This document shows, piece after piece, positions 55,388-64,000 of a DNA stretch of 64,000 bases. The stretch's first letter is position 1, and every line of letters starts with the position of its first letter. Origin of the DNA: Ectopseudomonas alcaliphila (GTDB lineage: Bacteria > Pseudomonadota > Gammaproteobacteria > Pseudomonadales > Pseudomonadaceae); NCBI RefSeq assembly GCF_900101755.1, contig NZ_FNAE01000003.1:90715-154714 (forward strand), given 5' to 3'. A program made the position numbers and the translations under genes. Under the pieces are notes generated by a model. That model saw only the letters and a program-made list of their open reading frames with translations, had not been told where the DNA came from and searched no databases.

Positions 55388-55580
55388 TAAAGCCAGAGCC
55401 ACAGCCCACAAAGCCGTGGCTCATACTCGAAAAATATGACGACCAGCAGGGGCATCCGGGCTGGTACCCGGACTATCTGCGGGAACCCAAGTGGCTTTAT
55501 CCGAGTCGCAGCATCATGACTTTGATTGGAGCCATGCGGTATTCACGCCGGTGGTGTCCCCTTACCGAGGGTGACCAAGC

Positions 55581-58412
55581 ATGCAAGAAAGCGTGATGCA
55601 GCGCATGTGGGACAGTGCCCACCTATCCGGTGGCAACGCTGCCTACGTGGAAGAGCTCTACGAGCTCTACCTGCACGATCCCAACGCTGTGCCAGAAGAG
55701 TGGCGCACTTACTTCCAGAAGTTGCCGACCGACGGCAGCGCTGCAACGGACGTATCGCATTCGACCATTCGCGATCATTTCGTCCTGCTCGCCAAGAATT
55801 CGCGTCGTGCCCAGCCGGTTTCCGCCGGGGCCGTCAGCAGCGAGCACGAAAAGAAGCAGGTGGAAGTGCTGCGCTTGATCCAGGCCTACCGCATGCGTGG
55901 CCATCAGGCCGCCCAGCTCGACCCTCTGGGTCTGTGGGTGCGCACTGCGCCGTCTGACCTGTCGATCAATCACTATGGCCTGACCGACGCGGATCTGGAC
56001 ACCACATTCCGCACTGGTGAGTTGTATATCGGCAAGGAAGAGGCAACGCTACGCGAAATCCGCGATGCGCTGCAGCAGACATATTGTCGCACCATCGGTG
56101 CCGAGTTCACCCACATCGTCGACTCCGGTCAGCGCAACTGGTTCGCCCAGCGCCTGGAAAGCGTGCGCGGTCGTCCGCAGTTTTCCGCCGAAGTGCAGGC
56201 GCATGTGCTCGAGCGCGTCACGGCTGCCGAAGGTCTGGAAAAGTACCTGGGTACCAAATACCCGGGCACCAAGCGTTTCGGTCTGGAGGGCGGCGAGAGC
56301 CTGATCCCGCTGCTGGACGAAATCATCCAGCGCTCCGGCTCCTACGGCACCAAGGAAGTGGTCATCGGCATGGCCCACCGCGGCCGTCTGAACGTTCTGG
56401 TCAACACCTTCGGCAAGAACCCGCGCGACCTGTTCGACGAGTTCGAAGGCAAGAAGACCGAAGGTCTGTCGTCCGGTGACGTGAAGTACCACCAGGGTTT
56501 CTCTTCCAACGTCATGACTGCCGGTGGTGAAGTGCACCTGGCGCTGGCGTTCAACCCCTCGCACCTGGAAATCGTTTCCCCGGTGGTCGAGGGCTCGGTA
56601 CGTGCCCGTCAGGACCGTCGTAGCGACACCAGCGGCGAAAAGGTACTGCCGATCTCCATCCACGGCGATGCTGCTTTCGCCGGTCAGGGTGTGGTCATGG
56701 AAACCTTCCAGATGTCGCAGACCCGCGGCTACAAGACTGGCGGTACCATCCACATCGTGATCAACAACCAGGTCGGTTTCACCATCAGCAACCCGCTGGA
56801 CGCGCGCTCCACCGAGTACGCGACCGATGTGGCGAAGATGATCCAGGCGCCGATCTTCCATGTGAATGGCGACGATCCGGAAGCCGTGCTGTTCGTCACT
56901 CAGCTCGCTGTCGACTACCGCATGCAGTACAAGCGTGACGTGGTCATCGACCTGGTCTGCTACCGCCGTCGTGGTCACAACGAGGCCGACGAGCCGAACG
57001 GTACCCAGCCGCTGATGTACCAGCAGATCGCCAAGCAGCGCACCACCCGTGAGCTGTACGCTGACGCGCTGATTGCAGCTGGCGTGCAGAGCAGCGATGA
57101 CGTGCAGGCCAAGATCGACGAGTACCGCACCGCGCTGGACAACGGCCAGCACGTGGTCAAGAGCCTGGTCAAGGAGCCTAACAAGGAACTGTTCGTCGAC
57201 TGGCGTCCATACCTGGGCCACGCCTGGACCGCGCGTCACGACACCCGTTTCGATCTGAAGACCCTGCAGGACCTGTCTTCCAAGCTGCTGGAAATCCCTG
57301 AAGGCTTCCTGGTTCAGCGTCAGGTGGCGAAGATCCTCGAAGACCGTCAGAAGATGGGCGCAGGCGGCTTGCCGATCAACTGGGGCTTCGCCGAGACCAT
57401 GGCTTACGCCACTCTGCTGGTCGAAGGTCACCCGATCCGCATGACCGGTCAGGACATTGGCCGCGGTACCTTCTCGCACCGTCACGCGGTGCTGCACAAC
57501 CAGAAGGATGCCTCGACCCACGTTCCGCTGAAGAACCTGTACGAAGGTCAGCCGAAGTTCGAACTGTACGACTCCTACCTCTCCGAGGAAGCGGTACTGG
57601 CCTTCGAATACGGCTACGCCACCACCACGCCGAACGCGCTGGTGATCTGGGAAGCTCAGTTCGGCGACTTCGCCAACGGTGCCCAGGTGGTATTCGACCA
57701 GTTCATCTCCAGCGGCGAGACCAAGTGGGGCCGCCTCTGCGGTCTGACCGTTCTGCTGCCGCACGGCTACGAAGGGCAGGGGCCTGAGCACAGCTCGGCG
57801 CGTCTGGAGCGTTACCTGCAACTCTGTGCCGAGCACAACATGCAGGTCTGCGTACCGACCACCCCGGCACAGGTCTACCACATGCTGCGTCGCCAGGTGA
57901 TCCGTCCGCTGCGCAAGCCGCTGGTGGTGCTGACGCCGAAGTCGCTGCTGCGTCACAAGCTGGCCATCTCGACCCTGGAAGATCTGGCCGAAGGCTCGTT
58001 CCAGACCGTGATCGGCGAGATCGATTCGCTGGACCCGAAAAAGGTCGAGCGTCTGGTGCTGTGCAGCGGCAAGGTTTACTACGACCTGCTGGAGAAGCGT
58101 CGTGCCGAGGGGCGCGAAGACATCGCCATCATTCGTATCGAGCAGCTCTATCCGTTCCCGGAAGACGATCTGGCCGAGGCGCTGGCGCCGTACAAGAACC
58201 TCAAGCACATCGTCTGGTGTCAGGAAGAGCCGATGAACCAGGGCGCCTGGTACTGCAGTCAGCACCATATGCGTCGCGTCGCCACCGCGCACAAGAAGGC
58301 TCTGTTCCTCGAGTACGCCGGTCGTGATGCGTCGGCAGCGCCAGCTTGTGGTTATGCGTCGATGCACGCCGAGCAGCAGGAAAAACTGCTGCAGGACGCC
58401 TTTACTGTTTAA
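55581..58412 (+). CDS. sucA: 2-oxoglutarate dehydrogenase E1 component
   Basis: This 943-residue thiamine-diphosphate decarboxylase starts the 2-oxoglutarate dehydrogenase complex. ATG 55581 has GAGGGTGACC upstream. The N-terminal segment MQRMWDSAHLSGGNAAYVEELY is the family start. ThDP-binding includes HGDAAFAGQGVV and INNQVGFTI, and YRRRGHNEADEP and RGTFSHRHAVLHNQKD are conserved active-site blocks. It operates with SucB and LpdG encoded next. The whole length agrees with the bacterial E1. Confidence 0.98.
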   Translation: MQESVMQRMWDSAHLSGGNAAYVEELYELYLHDPNAVPEEWRTYFQKLPTDGSAATDVSHSTIRDHFVLLAKNSRRAQPVSAGAVSSEHEKKQVEVLRLIQAYRMRGHQAAQLDPLGLWVRTAPSDLSINHYGLTDADLDTTFRTGELYIGKEEATLREIRDALQQTYCRTIGAEFTHIVDSGQRNWFAQRLESVRGRPQFSAEVQAHVLERVTAAEGLEKYLGTKYPGTKRFGLEGGESLIPLLDEIIQRSGSYGTKEVVIGMAHRGRLNVLVNTFGKNPRDLFDEFEGKKTEGLSSGDVKYHQGFSSNVMTAGGEVHLALAFNPSHLEIVSPVVEGSVRARQDRRSDTSGEKVLPISIHGDAAFAGQGVVMETFQMSQTRGYKTGGTIHIVINNQVGFTISNPLDARSTEYATDVAKMIQAPIFHVNGDDPEAVLFVTQLAVDYRMQYKRDVVIDLVCYRRRGHNEADEPNGTQPLMYQQIAKQRTTRELYADALIAAGVQSSDDVQAKIDEYRTALDNGQHVVKSLVKEPNKELFVDWRPYLGHAWTARHDTRFDLKTLQDLSSKLLEIPEGFLVQRQVAKILEDRQKMGAGGLPINWGFAETMAYATLLVEGHPIRMTGQDIGRGTFSHRHAVLHNQKDASTHVPLKNLYEGQPKFELYDSYLSEEAVLAFEYGYATTTPNALVIWEAQFGDFANGAQVVFDQFISSGETKWGRLCGLTVLLPHGYEGQGPEHSSARLERYLQLCAEHNMQVCVPTTPAQVYHMLRRQVIRPLRKPLVVLTPKSLLRHKLAISTLEDLAEGSFQTVIGEIDSLDPKKVERLVLCSGKVYYDLLEKRRAEGREDIAIIRIEQLYPFPEDDLAEALAPYKNLKHIVWCQEEPMNQGAWYCSQHHMRRVATAHKKALFLEYAGRDASAAPACGYASMHAEQQEKLLQDAFTV

Positions 58413-58421
58413 CGCCTTCAT

Positions 58422-58449
58422 CCGGTAGGTGGCGAGTGCCGCCTACCGG
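58422..58449 (+). other. Hairpin between sucA and sucB
   Basis: CCGGTAGGTGGC (58422-58433) pairs with GCCGCCTACCGG (58438-58449) with one mismatch. It lacks a T run, so it is more likely a stability or processing element inside the operon than a full terminator. Confidence 0.55.
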
Positions 58450-58476
58450 TAAACCGAATTTAAGGAAACGCATACA

Positions 58477-59703
58477 ATGGCTATCGAGATCAAAGCCCCA
58501 ACCTTCCCGGAATCGGTTGCCGACGGCACCGTGGCCACCTGGCACAAGAAGCCGGGCGAAGCCGTCAAGCGCGACGAGCTGATCGTTGACATCGAAACCG
58601 ACAAGGTAGTGATCGAAGTACTGGCCGAGGCCGATGGTGTTCTGGCTGAAATCATCAAGAACGAAGGCGACACCGTTCTCTCCAACGAGCTGCTCGGCAA
58701 ACTGACCGAAGGTGGCGCTGCCGCCGCTGCTCCTGCTGCCGCTCCGGCCGCTGCCGCCGCTCCGGCTCAGGCTGCTGCCCCGGCCGCAGCTGGCGACGAC
58801 GCCATCCTCTCGCCGGCCGCGCGCAAGCTGGCCGAAGAGAACGGTATCGACCCCAGCAGCATCTCCGGCACTGGTAAAGGTGGCCGTGTGACCAAGGAAG
58901 ACGTGGTCGCTGCCGTCGAAGCCAAGAAGAACGCTCCGCCCGCCGCTGCCAAGCCTGCCGCTGCTCCGTCCGCTGCCGCTGCTGTCGTCGCCACTGGCGA
59001 CCGCACCGAGAAGCGTGTGCCGATGACCCGCCTGCGCGCCAAGATCGCCGAGCGCCTGGTCGAGGCTCAGTCCTCCATGGCCATGCTGACCACCTTCAAC
59101 GAAGTCGACATGACCGAAGTCATGGCCCTGCGTTCGAAGTACAAGGATCTGTTCGAGAAGTCCCACAACGGCGTGCGCCTGGGCTTCATGTCGTTCTTCG
59201 TCAAGGCCGCTACCGAAGCCCTGAAGCGCTTCCCGGCAGTCAACGCCTCGATCGACGGCAACGACATCGTTTACCACGGCTATGCCGACATCGGTGTTGC
59301 CGTGTCCAGCGACCGCGGCCTGGTGGTTCCGGTACTGCGTAACGCCGAGCAGATGAGCCTGGCTGAAATCGAGAGCGGCATCGCCACCTTCGGCAAGAAA
59401 GCCAAAGACGGCAAGCTGTCGATCGAAGAAATGACCGGCGGCACCTTCACCATCACCAACGGTGGTACCTTCGGTTCGATGATGTCGACTCCGATCGTCA
59501 ACCCGCCGCAGGCAGCCATCCTGGGTATGCACAACATCATCCAGCGCCCGATGGCTATCAATGGTCAGGTGGTGATCCGTCCGATGATGTATCTGGCGCT
59601 GTCTTATGACCACCGCCTGATCGATGGTAAGGAAGCCGTGACCTTCCTGGTGACCATCAAGAACTTGCTTGAAGACCCGGCTCGCCTGCTGCTGGAAATC
59701 TAA
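58477..59703 (+). CDS. sucB: 2-oxoglutarate dehydrogenase E2 component (dihydrolipoamide succinyltransferase)
   Basis: This 408-residue protein has a lipoyl domain (residues 1-77) with the lipoylated Lys43 in ETDKVVIEV. An Ala/Pro-rich linker (about 82-107) is followed by a peripheral-subunit-binding domain ([12 protein letters not shown]), another linker and the catalytic domain ending with the catalytic [12 protein letters not shown]. It transfers succinyl groups to CoA and forms the core of the complex. TAAGGAAACG precedes the start. Confidence 0.98.
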   Translation: MAIEIKAPTFPESVADGTVATWHKKPGEAVKRDELIVDIETDKVVIEVLAEADGVLAEIIKNEGDTVLSNELLGKLTEGGAAAAAPAAAPAAAAAPAQAAAPAAAGDDAILSPAARKLAEENGIDPSSISGTGKGGRVTKEDVVAAVEAKKNAPPAAAKPAAAPSAAAAVVATGDRTEKRVPMTRLRAKIAERLVEAQSSMAMLTTFNEVDMTEVMALRSKYKDLFEKSHNGVRLGFMSFFVKAATEALKRFPAVNASIDGNDIVYHGYADIGVAVSSDRGLVVPVLRNAEQMSLAEIESGIATFGKKAKDGKLSIEEMTGGTFTITNGGTFGSMMSTPIVNPPQAAILGMHNIIQRPMAINGQVVIRPMMYLALSYDHRLIDGKEAVTFLVTIKNLLEDPARLLLEI

Positions 59704-61206
<1,503 letters not shown>

Positions 61207-61217
61207 GAACCGATATA

Positions 61218-61335
61218 CGATCTGCTGCGCGTCGGCTAAACGGCGTTGAAAACGGCCTCGGAATGCTCATTTACAGATGTAAACTCCGCTTCCTCGGCCC
61301 TTTTCGCCACCGTTTATCTCTAGCTCGCCAGATCG
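61218..61335. repeat. TA-flanked inverted-repeat element, short class, copy E
   Basis: This is a 118-bp element, the same length as copy B. Ends are CGATCTG and its complement, with TA outside (61216-61217, 61336-61337). The core shares GAATGCTCATTTAC. Arms GAAAACGGCC (61248-61257) and GGCCCTTTTC (61296-61305) pair with one mismatch, and TTTAC (61270-61274) pairs with GTAAA (61279-61283). It lies 11 bases after the lpdG stop. Confidence 0.75.
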
Positions 61336-61337
61336 TA

Positions 61338-61590
61338 AACCGGCTCTAGGCGTCAGAAGTGGCCGGATCGTGCGGCCGCTCAAATTGTTGTAAGCCGCCG
61401 TGGTAGGCGGGGCGTCGTGTAATCGCCTCATCGCTACGGTGGTGTTTGCAAGCAGAACCACGTCGGGTAGCCCGCGTCGAGTTCGACTCGCGGCGGAAGG
61501 CCCGGCGGACTGCTTCGGCAGTCACAGGTGGCGCGGTATCACAAGTACAGCGCCGAATGCGCAATACCTAAACGAAGACGGTAGACAAGC
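61338..61590 (+). other. Upstream region of sucC
   Basis: These 253 bases contain no gene. A perfect stem GACTGC-TTCG-GCAGTC (61508-61523) has an unusually stable UUCG-type loop in RNA. A second stem uses CCGCG (61472-61476) and CGCGG (61489-61493). Neither is followed by a T run. The region may be a long sucCD leader or simply spacer; no clear promoter was found. Confidence 0.4.
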
Positions 61591-62757
61591 ATGAATCTTC
61601 ACGAGTATCAGGGTAAGCAGCTGTTCGCTGAATACGGCCTGCCCGTATCCAAGGGCTTCGCGGTAGACACCCCGGAAGAAGCCGCAGAAGCCTGCGAAAA
61701 AATCGGCGGCAGCGAGTGGGTCGTCAAGGCTCAGGTCCACGCTGGTGGCCGCGGTAAAGCCGGTGGCGTAAAGCTGGTCAAGAGCAAAGAAGACGCCAAG
61801 GCCTTCGCCGCCAACTGGCTGGGCAAGCGTCTGGTGACTTACCAGACTGACGCCAATGGTCAGCCGGTCAGCAAAATCCTGGTCGAATCCTGCACCGACA
61901 TCGCCAAGGAACTGTACCTGGGCGCTGTAGTGGACCGTTCCAGCCGTCGTATCGTGTTCATGGCTTCCACCGAAGGTGGCGTGGACATCGAGAAAGTGGC
62001 CCACGATACCCCTGAGAAAATCCTCAAGGCCACCGTTGATCCGCTGGTTGGCGCGCAGCCGTTCCAGGGCCGTGAGCTGGCTTTCCAGCTGGGTCTGGAA
62101 GGCAAGCAAGTCGCTCAGTTCGCCAAGATCTTCGTAGGTCTGGCCAAGCTGTTCAAGGATCACGATCTGGCTCTGCTGGAAGTCAACCCGCTGGTCATCA
62201 AGGCCGACGGCGACCTGCACTGCCTGGACGCGAAGATCAACATCGACGCTAACGCCATGTACCGTCAGCCGAAGCTGAAAACCTTCCACGACCCGTCGCA
62301 GGACGATCCTCGTGAAGCCCACGCTGCCAGCTTCGAGCTGAACTACGTGGCCCTGGAAGGCAACATCGGCTGCATGGTCAACGGTGCCGGTCTGGCCATG
62401 GGTACCATGGACATCGTCAACCTGCACGGCGGCAAGCCAGCCAACTTCCTCGACGTAGGTGGCGGCGCAACCAAAGAGCGCGTGACCGAAGCCTTCAAGA
62501 TCATCCTGTCCGACAGCAACGTCGCTGCCGTTCTGGTGAACATCTTCGGCGGCATCGTTCGTTGCGACATGATTGCCGAAGGCATCATCGGCGCCGTGAA
62601 AGAAGTCGGCGTGAAGATTCCGGTGGTCGTCCGCCTGGAAGGTAACAACGCTGAGCTGGGCGCCAAGGTCCTGGCTGAAAGCGGCTTGAACATCATCGCG
62701 GCAACCAGCCTGACCGACGCTGCTCAGCAAGTCGTCAAAGCTGCGGAGGGCAAGTAA
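61591..62757 (+). CDS. sucC: Succinyl-CoA synthetase beta subunit
   Basis: This 388-residue ADP-forming ligase subunit starts [20 protein letters not shown]. An ATP-grasp domain fills the N-terminal half ([20 protein letters not shown]), and [21 protein letters not shown] and GGAGAT-like [17 protein letters not shown] mark the CoA-ligase part. With SucD it makes succinate, CoA and ATP from succinyl-CoA. The stop overlaps the sucD start by one base (TAATG). Confidence 0.98.
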   Translation: MNLHEYQGKQLFAEYGLPVSKGFAVDTPEEAAEACEKIGGSEWVVKAQVHAGGRGKAGGVKLVKSKEDAKAFAANWLGKRLVTYQTDANGQPVSKILVESCTDIAKELYLGAVVDRSSRRIVFMASTEGGVDIEKVAHDTPEKILKATVDPLVGAQPFQGRELAFQLGLEGKQVAQFAKIFVGLAKLFKDHDLALLEVNPLVIKADGDLHCLDAKINIDANAMYRQPKLKTFHDPSQDDPREAHAASFELNYVALEGNIGCMVNGAGLAMGTMDIVNLHGGKPANFLDVGGGATKERVTEAFKIILSDSNVAAVLVNIFGGIVRCDMIAEGIIGAVKEVGVKIPVVVRLEGNNAELGAKVLAESGLNIIAATSLTDAAQQVVKAAEGK

Positions 62758-63644
62758 TGAGCGTCCTGATCAATAAAGACACCAAAGTCATCTGCCAGGG
62801 CTTCACTGGCTCGCAGGGTACTTTCCACTCCGAACAAGCCATCGCCTACGGCACCAAGATGGTTGGCGGCGTGACTCCGGGCAAAGGTGGCACCACCCAC
62901 CTGGGCCTGCCAGTGTTCAACACTGTCAAAGAAGCCGTCGAAGCCACCGGCGCTGACGCTTCGGTCATCTACGTTCCGGCTCCGTTCTGCAAGGACTCGA
63001 TCCTGGAAGCTGCCTTCGGCGGCATCAAGCTGATCGTCTGCATCACCGAAGGCATTCCTACCCTGGACATGCTGGATGCCAAGGTCATCTGCGACGAGCT
63101 GGGCATTACCCTGATCGGCCCGAACTGCCCGGGCGTGATCACTCCCGGCGAGTGCAAGATCGGCATCATGCCGGGTCACATCCACCTGCCAGGCAAAGTA
63201 GGCATCGTGTCGCGTTCCGGCACCCTGACCTATGAAGCCGTGAAGCAGACCACCGACGCCGGTTTCGGCCAGTCCACCTGCGTGGGCATCGGCGGTGACC
63301 CCATCCCGGGCTCCAACTTCATCGATATCCTGAAACTGTTCCAGGAAGATCCGAAGACCGAAGCGATCGTCATGATCGGTGAGATCGGCGGTTCGGCTGA
63401 AGAAGAAGCGGCTGCCTACATCAAGGCCAATGTCACCAAGCCTGTAGTTTCCTACATCGCTGGTGTGACCGCTCCTCCCGGCAAGCGCATGGGCCATGCT
63501 GGCGCCATCATCTCCGGCGGCAAGGGCACTGCAGACGAGAAATTCGCTGCGCTGCAGGACGCTGGTGTGAAAACCGTGCGTTCCCTGGCTGACATCGGCA
63601 AGGCCCTGGCCGAGCTGACCGGTTGGGAAGTCAAGAAGGCCTAA
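62757..63644 (+). CDS. sucD: Succinyl-CoA synthetase alpha subunit
   Basis: This 295-residue subunit binds CoA near the N-terminus ([21 protein letters not shown]) and carries the phosphorylated histidine in [32 protein letters not shown] and [20 protein letters not shown] are family blocks. It is translationally coupled to sucC and followed by a strong terminator, which ends the TCA gene block. Confidence 0.98.
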   Translation: MSVLINKDTKVICQGFTGSQGTFHSEQAIAYGTKMVGGVTPGKGGTTHLGLPVFNTVKEAVEATGADASVIYVPAPFCKDSILEAAFGGIKLIVCITEGIPTLDMLDAKVICDELGITLIGPNCPGVITPGECKIGIMPGHIHLPGKVGIVSRSGTLTYEAVKQTTDAGFGQSTCVGIGGDPIPGSNFIDILKLFQEDPKTEAIVMIGEIGGSAEEEAAAYIKANVTKPVVSYIAGVTAPPGKRMGHAGAIISGGKGTADEKFAALQDAGVKTVRSLADIGKALAELTGWEVKKA

Positions 63645-63664
63645 GCCTTCGCTGACTGCTCGCA

Positions 63665-63695
63665 AAAAGACCACCTTCGGGTGGTCTTTTTGTTT
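63665..63695 (+). terminator. Rho-independent terminator after sucD
   Basis: AAAAGACCACC (63665-63675) pairs with GGTGGTCTTTT (63680-63690) around a TTCG loop, followed by TGTTT. Confidence 0.92.
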
Positions 63696-63830
63696 CTGAA
63701 CACCCTGTGTAGCAGGTCAGTTCCACTTGCTCTCGGCCATCTCACACAGAGGGGGTAGGGGGGGCGGTTATCGAGCCTCAGGGGCAGGTGTTGAGGCACG
63801 CGAAGCGCCTTCTACAGCGTGTCGCCGGGC

Positions 63831-64000
63831 TTAATCGAACTGGTACTGCACGCCTGCGCCGACATACCAGGCGCGCTCCGGGCCGGGTTCGTAGTAGCGA
63901 CCGTTACCATCACCGACTATCACCGAGCCGATGTACTCGCGATCCAGCAGGTTGTCGATGCGCAGCACCTGGTTGAAGGTCAGCGCACCGGCCTTCTGCT
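63831..64000 (-). CDS. TonB-dependent receptor, C-terminal part only
   Basis: Reading the minus strand gives about 56 residues that end QVLRIDNLLDREYIGS, then GRYYEPGPERAW and YVGAGVQYQFD followed by TAA. This looks like the final strands of an outer-membrane TonB-dependent receptor barrel, where NLLDREY-type and PGPER-type motifs and a terminal aromatic strand are usual. The ligand is unknown. The gene continues past the window end. Confidence 0.85.
   Translation of the reverse strand, partial: QKAGALTFNQVLRIDNLLDREYIGSVIVGDGNGRYYEPGPERAWYVGAGVQYQFD

Noticed and set aside
56049..58421. Minus-strand open frame opposite sucA (790 codons)
   Set aside because: It is antisense to a certain gene with strong codon bias; the translation has no family features.
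61338..61590. tRNA or known small RNA in the sucC upstream region
   Set aside because: No cloverleaf, CCA end or recognised RNA family pattern could be seen; only simple stems.

Overview
The window is a GC-rich stretch of a Pseudomonas chromosome (Gammaproteobacteria). The order clpP-clpX-lon-hupB-ppiD, the fimL-nudC pair and the block gltA / sdhCDAB-sucAB-lpdG-sucCD are typical of that genus. The many dispersed intergenic palindromes suggest an environmental pseudomonad of the mendocina/pseudoalcaligenes type rather than P. aeruginosa itself; that species-level guess is weak inference. I see no rRNA, tRNA, CRISPR array, prophage or insertion sequence encoding a transposase.

Layout. 1-6600: ATP-dependent proteolysis and protein folding (end of clpP, clpX, lon behind a sigma-32-like promoter, HU-beta, PpiD). 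6600-16700, minus strand: a PLD-family lipoprotein, then a tightly packed operon of two YejA-type binding proteins, YejB, YejE and YejF ABC components, ending in the enoyl-ACP reductase gene fabI. 16700-25300: an HDOD/GAF-type regulator, MltD, GloB, a methyltransferase, RNase HI, the DnaQ proofreading subunit and a lysine decarboxylase. 25300-30460: a dienoyl-CoA isomerase-like crotonase, FimL (twitching motility), NudC, a TauE/SafE exporter and an unknown membrane-anchored protein. 30460-34000, minus strand: an SDR and APH-fold kinase pair, an SCP2 protein and a histidine phosphatase. 34000-41400: SohB protease, AcuI/YhdH reductase, ring-cleavage-type dioxygenase, thiopurine methyltransferase, HtpX, an AlaA-like aminotransferase and MsrB. 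41600-46000: an overlapping run of an NAD-kinase-like protein, DUF1287, DCC, DoxX-like and an ABC exporter. 46200-50400: EamA transporter, PpnP, a DEDDh exonuclease, a 3-hydroxyisobutyrate-dehydrogenase-like protein, a Cys-cluster protein and a START-domain protein. 50450-63650: citrate synthase, divergent from succinate dehydrogenase, 2-oxoglutarate dehydrogenase and succinyl-CoA synthetase, so nearly half of the TCA cycle. The window closes inside a TonB-dependent receptor gene on the minus strand.

The most unusual signal is not a gene. Five copies of a small non-coding inverted-repeat element (28-169, 41468-41585, 45992-46212, 49288-49431, 61218-61335) share a hairpin core, and each is bounded by a TA dinucleotide on both sides. 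At two places the TA plus the first element base makes the stop codon of the neighbouring gene: clpP, and both convergent genes around the third copy. The arms of the internal hairpin differ between copies but with compensating changes, which suggests that the structure is kept by selection.

No dedicated novel defence or biosynthetic system was found. The SDR/APH-kinase pair and the NAD-kinase-like/DUF1287/DCC/DoxX/ABC run are the least understood gene groups here.
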